Source of the DNA: Metellina segmentata
Taxonomy: Eukaryota; Arthropoda; Arachnida; Araneae; Tetragnathidae
Direction of reading: 5' to 3'
NCBI GenBank assembly: GCA_947359465.1
Contig: OX375880.1
Coordinates: forward strand, 22,520,714-22,584,713
DNA: 64,000 bases
Under the pieces are notes generated by a model, which was not told the origin of the DNA, searched no databases, and worked only from the letters and a program-made list of their open reading frames with translations. This document shows, piece after piece, positions 42,380-56,494 of the stretch. The first letter of the stretch is position 1. Every line of letters begins with the position of its first letter. Made by a program: the position numbers and the translations under genes.

Positions 42380-42655
42380 GAGCCAACGAACAGCTCGAAG
42401 CTACCAGTTCGTAGTTTCAATGACTACGAGCAGGCGCGTACAGCCAGCACCACTTAGGGGCGCAGAGATGCCAACATGCGATGGAAGTTTTGAGTATTAC
42501 CAAAAGAAAAAAATCCGTTGTGTTAAGAATTTTTCAGTAGTCAAGTAAAAATTTAAGAAATCGGCTTGATTAACACTCATATATCATTAATTCAAATATT
42601 TAATTACAAATTTGAAACATATCCGCAGCACATTATATTATTTATAATTAGTAAG
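42380..42655. other. Short noncoding spacer
   Basis: AT-rich DNA between the SINE and the long-TIR transposon; nothing recognised apart from part of an open frame (42,150-42,548) that starts inside the SINE. Confidence 0.5.
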
Positions 42656-43355
42656 GTATATCATTAGGGTGGTCACAAAAAATCAATTTTCGAATTTCTA
42701 CCGGGGCACCCTCCTAAAAGTTGCCAATAGGCTATAAAATGTGATTGGCAAAGTTTTAACTCATTCTAATAATATTAACTCGTGCCTCATTGAGGTTAAA
42801 GTTAAGAAAAACAACGATTTTTAGCAAAAATTCGTAGTTTTTACTTCTTAATATCGAAACTATTCGTCCTAGAAACCTGATTCTTGTCTTATTTCATAGG
42901 AAATTTTATTGACTTGAAGTTTGATATCATCCACTTTTTTTTTGCTCAAACTGATTGAATGGTATTTTGCATTTTTCATGTAAGGTCGTAGTGGATATCC
43001 TCAAAAGTGAATTTTCATCGCAAAGCCCTAAAAGCATTAAAATATTCAATTACATCTGCTTTCCAAATTTTGCTTTTTAAATTTTTCATTTTGCACATTA
43101 AAAACGCTTTTGTTAGAGGTATTTTCAAAAATAAATCCAACAACATTCAAATTCAAAATGAAGGAATTAGGGGTAAAGAAGAGGAAGCAAGGAGAAAAAA
43201 TGACAACAAATAGTGTTCAACTGTATTTTCTAATTATACTGCTGAATTATACATCATTACTATTTAAACATACAAATTAGGTGGTAATTACAAATTAAGG
43301 TTGTAATGTCTTAGATATTGTAGCTCTTAAAGAGTCTTGAAAAATGTGACTACAT

Positions 43356-43399
43356 TCAGATACAACTTGTAAAAGTACTTCAGATACAACTTGTGAGTG
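43356..43399. repeat. Short direct repeat at the inner edge of the left TIR
   Basis: CAGATACAACTTGT occurs twice, 24-25 bp apart. The first copy belongs to the TIR (the reverse complement of transposase coding sequence), the second lies just inside it. Confidence 0.75.
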
Positions 43400-43448
43400 G
43401 TATTTAGCACTTTTCAGGCATTAAGTCATGACCCACAGAATTTAATTC

Positions 43449-44880
43449 TTGGTAGAAGTGTCATCCGATTTCGCAACTGATCTCATCAAAAATAGATTTA
43501 GAAATTCCGATTTAGAGGGAGCTGTTGTACACTGGGATGGGAAATTGCATCCAGATTTGTTGAGTGAAGAAAATGTGCAGCGGACAGTGATTTTGATTAC
43601 TTGTGGCGATGAAGAACATTTGATAGGTGTTTCAATCCTTGAAAATACTACGTTGATAATTAATGCAAAAGCTGTATTATCAGCAGTTGAGCAGTGGGGG
43701 GCAGTTGGGAAAATCCAGGCAGCGTGTTTTGATGCCACGGCAGTAAATACTAGTCGGCTTAGGGGAACCTGCGTTTTGCTAGAGCAGTTATTAGAGAAAA
43801 ACCTTTTGAATTTAGCATGTCGCCACCATGTTTTAGAAGTTGCTTATAAAGCAGTTTTTTATTGCAAAATGGGAGCACATCCACTGGTCATCAGCCAGAT
43901 ACTTTTCGAAAATTCTAGACTGGGTGGTCTAAGCTAGACAAGAAGAATTGCAAACAGGTATAGAAGATGAAAATATTAGAAATAAAATAAGTTATCCAGA
44001 TCAAATTTCAAGTTTTCTTTTTGAACAATTAAAAAAACCGACAGCCCATTGATGATTATAAAGAATTTATCAAACTTTGCTTAATTCATTTAGGGCGTCT
44101 TCCTCAAAAAGACATTACTTTTAGAGTACCTGGTGCTATTCATCACGCCAGATGGATGGCAATTGCCATGTATTCTCTTAAAATGTATGTTTTCAGGGAT
44201 CAATTTTCGTTAACTGATTTAGAGAGAAAAGGTATTGCAGATATTTGTTTATTTATAAACAATATTTATGTAAAAGCATGGTTCAATACCCACAAACCCA
44301 CTTTGGCCCCCAAACTAGACCTACAATTATTAAAATCTTTAGTTAGATCCAGGAAAATTGATAAAATAGGTTGCAGACAAGGCCTTGTCTGAAATAATAA
44401 ACCATCTGTGTTATCTGAACTCAGAGCAAGTTGCATTTTCATTTTTCGATGATACTTTGGGAAAAACTGTCAAAAGGAGCATGGTTGAAAAATTAAGGTC
44501 CTAAGTAGAAAATGATTGTGATGATAGGGATGTAAAACCAAAACTCAGTCTCTCACAAGTGGTTCAATTATTGTACAAAGAAGTTAATTATTTTGTTTCT
44601 TCTCGAATTCTAAATTTTTTTAGGGGTTTTAAATTGATACAGATTTTTTAAATACTGATCCCGATATATGGTGTGAAAATCAAAATTATTTAAAAGCTAA
44701 AAAAATAGTGAACGGTTTAAGGGTTGTTAATGACACTGGTGAGAGACGAGTAAAATTAATTAAAGACTTTGATTCCTCTTTGCCGAAAAACAACGGCAGT
44801 TCCTTTTACAAGTTGTATCTGAATGTAGACAAATTTTTCCGGACTCTTCAAAAGCTACACTCTATCTAAGACATTACCAC
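43449..44880 (+). pseudogene. Transposase-like gene of the long-TIR element, broken
   Basis: The first open stretch (43,449-43,937, no ATG) contains AACFDATAVNTSRLRGTCVL and LNLACRHHVLEVAYKAVF. After a frameshift, 44,139-44,370 has HHARWMAIAMYSLKMYVF and DLERKGIADICLFINNIYVK, and 44,700-44,770 has NGLRVVNDTGERRVKLI. This order (DxTxxNTGRxxGxC...L, ACRHHxxE, HHARWM, RVVNDxAER) matches a protein type I recall from many arthropod and cnidarian genomes, annotated there as uncharacterised. At least three frameshifts and a missing N-terminus make it non-functional. The last ~25 codons lie inside the right TIR. Confidence 0.7.
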
Positions 44881-45562
44881 CTTAATTTTAATTACCAATT
44901 AATTTGTATATTTAAATAATAATAATATAATGATGTATAATTCAACTATTTAATTAATAAAATACATTTGAACACTATTTGTTGTTATTTTTACTCTTGT
45001 TTCCTTTTCTTTATCCCCTAATTCCTTCATTTTGAAATTGAATGTTGTTGGATTTATTTTTGAAAATACCTCTAACAAAAGCCTTTTTATATAATGTACA
45101 AAAGGAAAAATACAAAAACTAAATCTGGAAAGCAGATGTAATTCTATATTGTAATGTTTTTAAGACTTTGAAATGAAAATTCACTTTTGAGGATATCCAC
45201 TACGATCTTACCTGAAAAATGCAAAATACCATTCTATAAGTTTTAGCAAAAAAAGTGGATGGAGATCAAACTTCAAGTCAATAAAATTTCCTATGAAATA
45301 AGACAAGAATCAGGTTTCTAGGAAGAACAGTTTAGATTTTAAGGAGTAAAAACTACAAATTTTTGCTAAAAATCGTTGTTTTTCTTAACTTTAACCTCAA
45401 TGAGGCACGGGTTAATATTATCAGGTTGAGCTAAAACTTTGCCAATCACAGTTTCTAGCCTATTGGCAAATTTTAGGGGGGTGCCATAGAAGATTAAGCG
45501 AAAAAAAAATTTCCCATATATCTTGTGAAAACCCTAGTATATCATACATGAAAACGTATATA

Positions 45563-46931
45563 CAGGTTGTTTCGAAACTCATGGGCGAAAATATAAGGGG
45601 TGATAGAAAACATCTAAACAAGCAATTTTCACCATACAATACATGGGTGGAGGGCAAGCAGTGAACATATATCCGCCGTTACAGTCACGTGAAAGTACGA
45701 AACACCATACGGATAGAAGAGGTACTAAATAATTTTATTGAAAGCATGTGTGGCAAAATTACAGAAACTGCTCAAAAGAGCAACCGCCTGCTGTAATGTA
45801 GGCGTTACACACACATGCGAAGTAGCGAGTGGCGAACTTTTTCAAACACACACGGCATGTCTCGGACGGAACCGGCAGTAACTAGAAATCCTGGTAACTA
45901 GGTGGTCGTTGTAATCCATAGGACTTTCGTAGACAAGTCTTTTCAAATAGCCCCACAGTAAAAAGTCCCGACAGGAGAGATCGGGTGGGCGTGTTGTCCA
46001 AGGTGTGAATCCACCCCGATCAATGCATCGCCCTGTGAATTTAGCGTCTAAAGCGCTCCGCATATCCAAGCAGAAATGGGTGGTGGTCCGTCATGCTGGA
46101 ACCATATACGTGCTTGTATGTTGGCCGCAACAGGTTGAAGTGAGTCTGGCAAAAAATGTGAGGTATACTCTGGCGTCCAGTCATAATGGCAGAAGATATG
46201 GGCCCATCAAATGGTCACCCACAATTCCAGCCCCAGCATTTACGCTGAAACGTTTGTAACAGGTATGAGGACGTGTGTCGTACGGATTGTTAGATGCCCA
46301 CACATGAAAGTTGTGCGTATTAGAAATGCCTTCACGAGTAAAGGTGCATTCATCCGTGAATACCACATACTGCGCTGCTAGCTGTTGCCAACATGAAAAC
46401 TCGAAACGTGGCACATAATCTGCAGGTATCAAGAATTGCACTTTCTGTGTAATCCGTCGTCCGTAGTATTCGCCAAACAATAGAGTGGGGCACATTGCCG
46501 GCACAGAAAACCTTTCGCGTGCTAATATACGGATGATCTTCTACTCTTTACAGAATGTCCTCTACAAATTTTGGCAAAGAATCCCGTTTCCTACAGGCAC
46601 CGATGCAATCGCTGGAACATTTTTCGGTCTGGCACGTGTTTTTTCTCGGTAAACGCTGCCTGTATAGTCTTTCAGTTTCCAGACCATTTACATTCACAAG
46701 ACCATACATAAAATGTCCTCTTTCTCCTGATTATTATACGTCGCCATACCTTCTGAAATCCACGGTAGCAATGACGATCAGTAAGAAAACTCGCGCTTTA
46801 TGATTTCCATTACAGCGCCTACTAGCGGTTCACCGCTTGCTCTCCGCCCTTGCATTGTATGGTGAAAATTGCTTGTTTAGATGTTTTCTATCACCCCTTA
46901 AGTGTTTGCAGCCAAGATTGGAAACACCCTG
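45563..46931 (-). mobile_element. Tc1/IS630-superfamily transposon, inactive (right copy)
   Basis: Exact positional counterpart of 164-1,532 with the same length (1,369 bp) and TA-flanked TIRs, so it was present before the large duplication. Broken transposase pieces lie at 45,842-46,504 on the minus strand. Confidence 0.85.
45842..46504 (-). pseudogene. Broken DDE transposase of the Tc1-like element (right copy)
   Basis: Same fragments as the left copy (FTDE, HDG, RPPDLSCRDFLLWGYL) with amino-acid changes such as RWIDRGGL to RCIDRGGF. The frameshifts are shared with the left copy, so inactivation is older than the duplication. Confidence 0.75.
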
Positions 46932-47449
46932 TATAGAAAAGAATAATCGTGTATGAAAGAATTATGAATAAAAAACAGTTGGACAAGTATGATTGCAGGC
47001 AATTAACCACTTGGGTACATTTGACGACCGAGACTCGCCATGCACATGTTTTTCCTAAGTTAGGGATGTCGAGTCTAATTCGTCATTCAAACTAGGACAC
47101 AATTAAACACGTACATTCTTGTTCATGGCAAGAGTGATTGGTGTGTTACGAGACTGTCCTTGAATCAAATTATTCAATCGCTCTCTACAAAAATATACTT
47201 TATTTTATTTTACTAAATATATAGAAGTATTTACACGGCTGCGTTATCAAATATTCTTGTTTTGGAATGAACCAAGAGATCAGAAGCTGAACGATCTCTA
47301 TCATACTGTTGCCTTTCTTATCAAACGAAAATATACGAAAATATGGCAGTAACTAGTGTGCAAACGATAATACAAAAATATAACAGTAACTAAAGTGCAA
47401 AAGATAATTCGAGCTACTTTTTTAAATAAACGTGTACCCCAGGGGTTAA

Positions 47450-47830
47450 CATGGTTTAGGTATATATTCAAGGACTAAATCAATTTTGATATTTTCCACG
47501 TGTTTAAGGAATGTTCTAGGTGATCTTTACAAAAGACAACGGAGGAATAAATTGAATTTATTTTGTCCAAAATGGTGTAACTCATGTGCATATCTTTGTT
47601 CTCTTCCAGGAAAGCTGATAGCAAGCCCATCAACACCTGTCAAGTGACGACGGATATCCGGCCAGAAGAGGTCCGCAGCTGCACCCTTGTGTTCGTGCCA
47701 TACCTCCTTTCTGTAAATAAGTCAAAATTCCTGCCGGACACAAGGTTGCAGGCTGTGGGGTTTCGGAAAGACGGATGTATCGTTCGGGTTCAAGCTGCTT
47801 TCATTTTGGGTTGGGCAGAAAATGTATGGA
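47450..47830 (+). repeat. Repeat block with protein-like frame (right copy)
   Basis: Counterpart of 3,420-3,780; the frame stays open and the region after it is shortened (the GCGCGCGA of the left copy is missing). The second paralogue block found at 2,240 is absent here. Confidence 0.6.
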
Positions 47831-47922
47831 ATATTTCAAGACCTAATAAAAACAACTGTCAACCCTGAACCGACTCATGTCTCCTTCAAGATTATGGAAT
47901 TCATTTTCTAATCATAGCTTAA

Positions 47923-48114
47923 CCCTTCAAGTGGTTTCGACAAAATATCTCGTCCACCGAGATATGATCCATTTCGCTAGAGTTGAGATATCTTGCCAAA
48001 ATATTATAACCGAGATCTGTTCAATTTTCTTCAAATGGCCAGATAACTCATCCATCAAGATCTGGTCAGCTTTACTAATGACGAGGTACTTCGTCGAGAC
48101 AACCACTAAGAGGG
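47923..48114. mobile_element. TTAA MITE (right copy)
   Basis: A 192-bp counterpart of 3,882-4,085, with TTAA on both sides, ending CAACCACTAAGAGGG. The internal palindrome series is shortened. Confidence 0.75.
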
Positions 48115-48169
48115 TTAATTAAGGTTCACTTTTCCAGCTGAAGAAATATTAACTTCCTTTTAAGTTTAC

Positions 48170-51100
48170 ATTTCACACAGAAAAACCTTTCAAATGCACA
48201 CTGGACAGAAACTTTTACTGAGGTTCAAGCAACACCTCCTATAGATAAGAAAGCCTCACAACGGGAGGAATGACGTCACGACAGTTAGGCTTTCCAGCCA
48301 GTATGATACGTATCCTACGATTCTCGCTGATTTTGGAAAGAATAAAATATAGTTGATTAAACTTAATCTTTGTTTTCCGTACGGTTAATCAATCATGTGC
48401 ATTCTAAAACGTGTTTTTACGGACTCGGTACATCTTAAGTGATTATATTTGTTGCAAAAACCTAGATTATTAACGATCGAAACGTAAATATCTGAAGCAT
48501 TTATAAGTGTTTAGTTGATAACATATAAATAAATTTAAAATTTGCCCCGTTTCTTTTGATTTAAGCGAAAAAACACTGCAGTTAGAGAAAAAGGAAATGA
48601 ATGAATAAAATATAATTATTAAGGACGTTAATATTAAAAACTAAATTTATATCATCACAAACAAGGTGAATAAAAATCAAATCTATCTGGATACAAAACT
48701 ATCAAAGTACTGTTTGGATAAATACAATAACAAATACAATTTAAATTACATTTGATGATTTGATGGCATGATTGCAAAATATCTACTCTACCCCTAAAAT
48801 GTTTTGACAAATCAAAAAATGCCAATGAAAATTTTAATTGCAGATTCAAAAGTTGTTTAGTTTATTAATTATTAGATTCTACTGGTGTAATAAGATACAC
48901 TTATAATTTCTTTTATTTGGTACTGACTTTGTCCGTTTTAGGGTAAATGTTAACTTGCAAATACGAAATTACATAAAATGATCAAAAAATATATTACAAA
49001 TCTATATTAAATAAATTTCTAAAAAACCAAATGTGCCCTCTCTTATTAGGAAAAATTACTTAAAAACTTAAATGTGAAAAATGTATTCTTGATTTAATTA
49101 TTCATGCAAATAAATCATGACAGAAAATAAAAATACACATTAACAGATTTCAGTGATACAAAATCTTTATTTAGTGGTACGTAAGATATGAATGCTTACA
49201 AGAAATATTTGAATGATTATGATGAACACCAAAGCTTTGATATATTTTAAAGCTGATTTAGAAGTATGTTCAGAAACATTTTCAAAATGAAACTACTAAG
49301 ATATTGGTTATACAATACAGATAAAAATAAAACTATATACATAAAATGTTAAAATATCTGATAATAACTGACTTTATTATTAAATTATGAAACATTTAGC
49401 AATTTTTAATTTCCAGATATGCATAAAAAACACATTTAATGAGATCCAAGCTCATTATTTATTACTCTCTTTTTAATAATAGAAAGAAATCAAGCAGCAC
49501 CAAAATTTTAAATCATCACCAGTACCTGAATTAAACTATTTATATTTTCCAATAAAAGTTTTTAGTTTTAGTTAGTTAGGCAGGAATAATTTAAATCAAT
49601 TGACAACAGTTGTAAAGCTAGACTTTTTCTGCATGTCCCTCAGTACAGTTCCAAATTTAAAACGCTAATTTTTGCTTAAGCTACACATTTACAAGTATTA
49701 TTAATCTTAGCGTGTAAATACGTTTAGTAAAAACTAAGGTCTGTTAAGTTTTTTTTTGAAGGACTCTGTAAATACTAAGGTTTATGGGTTCGTAAATAAA
49801 TAATCAGGTTTCTCAAGGGTCTTGGGATTCTTGTGATAAAAAATTAGCATACATTAATGCAGTGAGCTAGTTTCGAGTCAACTCAAAAATATTGTTAATT
49901 TCCAGTTTTCAAAATATTTCTACAAATACAGTATTCAAATACATGAATCAATTTTTGTTTAATATGCTTCAAGATACCAGAAGCACGCCGACAATTTTCG
50001 CTAGGTTTTAGACTTCCAATTTTTACAGAATGTTTCATAACATTGTTTTCAAATTTGTCAGATCCCACATAAGTTTAGGTAATTTATAGAATTTTATACC
50101 CAAGGAACACTATTAAGCAAAATTAAATATACTTGGAATATTTATACATTATGAAAAGTCACAGATTATATTACATTAGATATATATATATAATCAGGTC
50201 TCAAAAATACTTCAAAAGCAAACAAATATTGATATAAGAATTTCCTTTAAAAAATACACTATATACATAACAAATGCCAGAACAAATAATGCATTTAAAC
50301 ATTCAAAATGCTCATCTTAAGAAAATAATGCATAGCTTAAATTAACAAATTTGAGAGAAAAAATATTTAATACATCAGATGCTAAAGTAAAGGAATGTTA
50401 AATAAATACTAACCATTCAACAATTTTACATGTTTTGAGACACGAATTGCAACTAACACAAATAAATTCAAGTTTGGAAAATTAATATTCACGGACATTA
50501 CATTTTACTCTTTATTCACCACAGCAAACAATTTTTTAACAGTGCAAAACTTTGTGTCATCTAGCTATTAATATTTGAATCTTTCAACGCCTTTTTTTAA
50601 CGGTTTTGGTATGAGCCTAAAAGACTCCCACACAAGAACACATTCCCAAATTAAACTTTTAAATTAATCCATATTTGATGGGACTGTTTAGATGAGTGGA
50701 AAGACAATAATTTTAACAGAATGGAGTTCATGGTGTATTTATTTAGGAACAAAATTCAAAATCAAATGCAATGAATGTAATAATTAACTAGTTTTACTTC
50801 TGTTAATATAGATATGTTAAATAGAAATACATACGATGCTTTTTATTTCAAAAGGCTGAATAAGAAGTTATGCAAAAATTATATCTTGAGCAATCTGAAC
50901 CATGTATGGATCATAATTATGAGGTTTCCAAGTATTAAAATTTCTAATAAATACATTTTATTTGACTGATATAAAATGAAGGCAATTTTATAATTACACA
51001 CATTAAACATGCAAACTCAATTTCAAAAAGACATTACAATGGAGATGAAGTTAATTAGTGAGGTAATTTAAATTTCAAAAGGAGTTAAAATAGTATGCAC

Positions 51101-54100
51101 TATGTTTGAAACATGTCTCTTGCTACATAAATTTTTAGAATCCTGTTTATGGAGAATAATTCATATTTTGGAAAATTTATATTTGGATCATAGCATAAAC
51201 ATAGATGTTTAAATACAATTTTGTACAATCTAAGCAATTACTTGTTCTACGAAAGAGAAACATTAATCATTTAAATGGACGATTTTGAATTGAATTGGTA
51301 CACTACTGGTATAATAAGACATAATTTGTAGGAAAAAAAATCAGACATACTTTTATCATAAAATAGGACTGGGTAAATTCTTGTCACTAACTTTATTAAC
51401 GATGTTTTCAATGCTATATGTAAAAGAGAGCAGATAAAGTTCAAAAAAGAAGGATTAAAAATTGCATTACTTTGAAACTACACAAGTTCAATATAGAACT
51501 GGTCTGCCAATAAAAGGTTAATAAATACCCATTGCAAAACTAAATTAAATAAAAACTAATTACAGAATGAATTAGATGTATGATTAGAAAACTGTGAAAA
51601 AAATATCTTAACATGAAATTTGAAAATAATTTAAGATTTTTTAATTATTAATTCCTTTTTCTAAATAAGGATAGTACATATGAAAAAATGTTTAGATTTT
51701 TTAGTCAGAGTATTTGAAAGAAATTTAAGTTGATCTTTTAACATGTGTCTACTGTTTTGAGAATATAAACGAAAGTTACAGGAGATTTAAAAGTTCATAT
51801 TGAAAATAATTTCCATCCATTTAAGTTTAGACTATATTAATCATTTAACTACTTTCCTACTTTCTATACTCAACTACTTTCCTACTATTTTACCTACTTT
51901 CCGCTCTTGGAGTATTTGCAAAATACTAATAGGGAATTAGTTTATGGCAAGGACAAATAATTATAGCAATAAATTTGAAAAATTTCACATTCTAAATTGA
52001 TAAAATTTTGCACAGAAGCGAAAAATTCAACAGAACAGCAAAGCTGTGATTCAATTTCAAAGATCAACTTAGAACTGTAATGTAGAATATCAGCTCACAA
52101 TCAGTGATAAACTAAATGTGTTAGACGATTATCTACCTACTAACTTAGTAAGTCTCAACTACAGTACATTAAAAATAACAAAATATTCTTATTTTCATAA
52201 ATAATGTTCCAGAGTCTCTTAATTACAAGTTCCATTTTAATCCAATACATAAATGTATAGTAATATCTACCTATTGTTTTTAAAACTAAAACTGATTTTC
52301 TATGAACATTTGAGACACATTAAGAGCAGCAAATTTTTTCAAAATCAAGCATATTGCACTTACTAGGAAGTATTGAAAACTCCTGGTCATGACTTGTAAA
52401 TAGAAATGTAGTTATATTTATTTATACACACAATGGTTTGAAGAAAATTATAAATAAAATTCTTTGAGTTTTTCAGTCAATTTGTAAACATTCTTGGCAT
52501 ACATCTTTCCTCTACCTTATCAGAGATAGTAAATACAGATCTGAAATTCAATAAAACCATAATGTATCAATGGAGCTTTAAGTACTGAAATACCAAAATA
52601 TGCTTTCAGAAATAGTTTAGGAATTAATCTAAGACAAAAATCCATCAGTCCGTCATTCTCGGAGGGCAACGAAAAAAACAATACACCAAGGGAAGGAAGT
52701 CGAGAAAAACATGATAAAATGGGATAAGTTACGCGTTTTTTTTCTTTAATTCAAAATTATATGCAAAAAATTAAACACAAAAACAAGGGTTAAAACTCGG
52801 TATTAAATTTCTTAGATATTTCGGAAATAAAATTATTCTGGTAAGTGCTTAGAAAATATTCAACTCTTCGAGCTACCTGTTATTTTCTTAGGTAGATGAC
52901 ATGATCAAATCGTTTGGGTTCACCTTCTCACTTGACGGGGAAAAGAAACTTGCCACGCGACTGAATCGCTCGAAACGCGCCACCTAGGTCACAACAAGCA
53001 AAAGCGGACTAGGTTCCGCTTCTTAAATCTCCCTGTGTGTCTCTATTAGAATTGCTCTGCTTTTACAAACCAAAAATTGTTCAAGGGAAAGGGCGATATA
53101 GTCGAATGCAGGATATAGCAAGTGGTTACGGCATATTTCAATTTTTTAGTGATCCTCCTAAAATGGATGGATAAAAATGGATAAAATGGATGGCAAAATG
53201 GCTTTCAAGGTAGTGGGAACTTTTCCTTCAAATATAAGTATTCAGAGACCTAAACATAAATTGTATACTAGAGTTATCCCTCTCCAAGTTTAATGACATA
53301 TCTGAAAATTATTACCCTTTAAAGCTACAAATGTCGAAAAATTAAAATTTAGTTAGCTATTTATTTCAAACTACACATAATGCCTTCTGTTCAATAATAA
53401 TTTCACGCAATAAGTACTTTACTTTTGCTGTGCCAGGATATATTCGTTGAATAGCAACTGTCCTTGATATATGGTATGTTATCTCACAGACTTGTTTCAT
53501 AAACACAGGAGTAAAAACATTCAGATGTTTATTATGCAATAATACAACTATATTTCATAATACTTTTATGTCAAAAAATCAGATAAAAAGTTTAAAATAT
53601 TGAGCAAAATGAATATAGTGCGACATTAGTTTTTGAGATCTTCAGTTTAATAAAATATACTTACTACATGGTGGTTTTATGCACAAGCGAACAGTTTCTA
53701 TAACAAACCACATAAATCAATTTGAAGTGCAACGCATATAAAATGAGTCATTGAGCAAGTTGCTCAGGCTGATCTAAAGACAAAAAATACCCATATCATA
53801 ATATCCATTATTTTAATTATAACTTGGTGAAATGAAAAACACTGAAATATACTCAATTCTGTCGGACTATGGCAAGTAAGCACGTCACGTGACTTCAGAT
53901 GACTCTTGTAAGTTTAGGTGACAGCAGTGATTTCTAGTTTGCGATAAAAATAAATTCCTATGGTGCAAGCAAATAGCAGCCTTTCATGTAGCCTTTCATT
54001 CAATAGCAGCATTTCAAATAGCATATAAAATTTTAAGTCTTCTGGTTAATTCATATATGGTTCAGATATGTAGACAAGGCATATTTTTAATATAATTTAC

Positions 54101-55430
54101 AATTACACATTGAAAACATTGTTTTAGAAGTAATTTCGGAACTTCTGCATTACGAAAAGCTCCTTGCATAAAACATTTTGAATAATGACAGAATTAAAAT
54201 TGTTGTTGCAGTTGCAATTTTTCACTTTTTTGAAAAGTTTTAAGGTACTGAGAGAGAAAGATTTTAAAATTTTGGTGTTGAAAATGTATTTGCAACATTT
54301 TAACACACTACTTAAATATTGTAGAAAGTTTTAAGGCATTGACAGATTTTTAAACACTGACAAATATTGATCTCGTTACGTCCCCAATATTTTAACGCAT
54401 GTCTTGCACTATTACATATACAATATTTTAATATGTCTTGAGTATTTTGGATAATATGCAACTGAATATAGCTAATCAGATATCGTCGAATTTTCTAAGA
54501 GAATTTCAAGACAGGAAGGTTAAAATTACTGCTTTAAAAAGAAAGAAACAAAATTATTAAACTCTTTAAAAGTCGAAAACTTCATATTAAACTGTAATAG
54601 ATAGCAGAAAAAAAATTTGAAACTTGGGTTCATACTAGGGTACTACAACCTCCACCACAAGATAACCGTTAAAAACATAAATCTTTTGAAAATATAAGAG
54701 TTCATGAAAAAATAAAATATCACACTTAAAAATGTTACAGAAGGAGTCATTTTATAGCACTCAAATTATAAACTATATATAGATTCTGGCTAGTATATTA
54801 AAGTACAAAATGAAATGCTCTAATCCAAACGACAAATACAAACCATGTGATTTATATAGTATTGAAGTAAATAAAAATACAAATAAATCATTCTGATTAA
54901 ATAGATTATTAGCAATTATAGATATATCTACAGATCCTACTATTAAAGCTACAGTGTACTTGTAAACTCTTCCTTTTAACAGAGAAAAATATTCTTTCTT
55001 TAAACTCAAGTCAAAAATGTATTTTCAAGATTGCTAACTGTAAAGAAATAATGAATAATATTGAAAAATAATAATTTTTGTCATGTAATAAAAATACATT
55101 TTTTTACAAGTATATAAGTTACTACCTTTCACAGAGTGGAGGTATTACTATTACCATTGAGTTATTACAAAAATATGCTCAGTAGTCTGGCATTTTTAAG
55201 GTTAAATTTATAGGTCTCACTCTTTTAAGTTAGTTCTTTGAGTTAATCAAGCAAGCATTGTCAAGCAACTGGTTTGATGAAAAAATTCGTTCAGTATTTT
55301 ACAGACAAAATTTGAAGAAAAAAAAAATTTTATTAACTAAATTTCTACGCCAGATCAATATCAAAAACAGATTTATTATTCCATTATTTACCATTTGTTT
55401 ATATAATTATTTTTTTTAACAATTAAATAT
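48170..55430. other. AT-rich noncoding stretch (right copy)
   Basis: Collinear with 4,140-11,400; differences are scattered substitutions and small indels (for example near 50,330 and 51,905). No gene recognised. Confidence 0.6.
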
Positions 55431-55461
55431 TTCATTAAATAAAATCACATTTAAGGTATCG

Positions 55462-55792
55462 ATCTGGTGGAAAATTTTCCGCAGACTTGAAATCCGTTGA
55501 AATTTTCAATCTGTTAATGCCTATGAAAATTTTTTGTTTGTTTTGCTTTTTCCGATCAAATCGTTTGGCGCAGGAAATGAAATGTTGCCGCGACAAGAGA
55601 AAAAACGTTCCCCAACTGTTTGAGACCGCTATGACCATCGTCATGCAAATGGCGGCCCTGGTAATTTTCGTTTCGCTCACAAACAACGCTCTCTACAAAA
55701 CCAACGGCATCAGTTTGTATAAACAACGTTTTAGTGTCGTCATCCACAGCTACATTACGGATGCTAGATAATGGTTCCGCTTTCTTAGGAAA
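55462..55792. promoter_or_regulatory. CpG-richer patch, possible promoter (right copy)
   Basis: Same octamer and ATGGCGGC motifs as the left copy; one CpG is lost (GGCGCGGG to GGCGCAGG). Confidence 0.28.
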
Positions 55793-56494
55793 CCGTAACT
55801 TACATTCAAACTTTACTTGTGTGAAGTCGACAACAGCTCGGTTTTACGATACAATGCCATCTAGTTTCAAAATCGGGACTAGTTTCAGGACCCAGATGTT
55901 TCAGTATGGTGAAAAATTAAATCCTATCAGAAAATCAATCTTTTCATCAAAATCATCCTTTACATAAATGAACAATTTTCTAGTTCTGCTTTTCATTCTA
56001 ATTGCCAATGAGGCAAAGAAACAAATTGACACCAAAAAACCGGTACTTACAGGGATGCCACAGTCGAAGCAATTATGAAATAATAGCACAAATTCTTAAA
56101 AATAGTAGCAAAAGGTCTTTCTTAAACTCTAATTTTAGTCGCTCTGTTACGAAACGAATCGTCTGAAACACAAAATCTGCAAATTTAGAGTGAAACAGAT
56201 GTTGAAGATCTTGCTAAGAAATTCCAATTTTGATTAAAAACTTAAAATTTTCTTATGAGGTTTTCAAGACAATCTAGCAACTCGATTCTACTATTCTCTT
56301 TCACCATTCCCACTGCCAAATCTTTGAAATAGGTGTCCATTCGAAATCTTTCTCGCAAAAGAAAAATTGGAAAGAATATTTTTTCCCATTCGCTATTAGT
56401 CAAAAAAAAAAAAGAGAGAGACAATTTTTGTTGAAAAAAAAGTTGCCTAAATGTTATAATGGACATCGAAACTACTTTGATAAAAAAAAGTTAC

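Larger units (their letters stand above)
42665..45536 (+). mobile_element. Complete long-TIR DNA transposon with 9-bp target duplication
   Basis: A 2,872-bp element. The left TIR (42,665-43,375, 711 bp) is the reverse complement of the right TIR (44,803-45,536, 734 bp) with modest divergence. The ends read TAGGGTGGTCAC and, from the right, TAGGGTTTTCAC. GTATATCAT occurs on both sides (42,656-42,664 and 45,537-45,545). Very long TIRs with 9-bp duplications resemble Mutator-like elements in structure. The encoded protein does not look like a standard Mutator transposase to me, so I leave the superfamily open. Confidence 0.9.

Noticed and set aside
42150..42548. 132-codon frame
   Set aside because: Begins within a SINE and continues into the flank; no family resemblance.
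42665..45536. Assignment of the long-TIR element to Mutator on TSD length alone
   Set aside because: TIR and TSD size fit, but the protein motifs do not clearly match a Mutator transposase, so the superfamily is left open.
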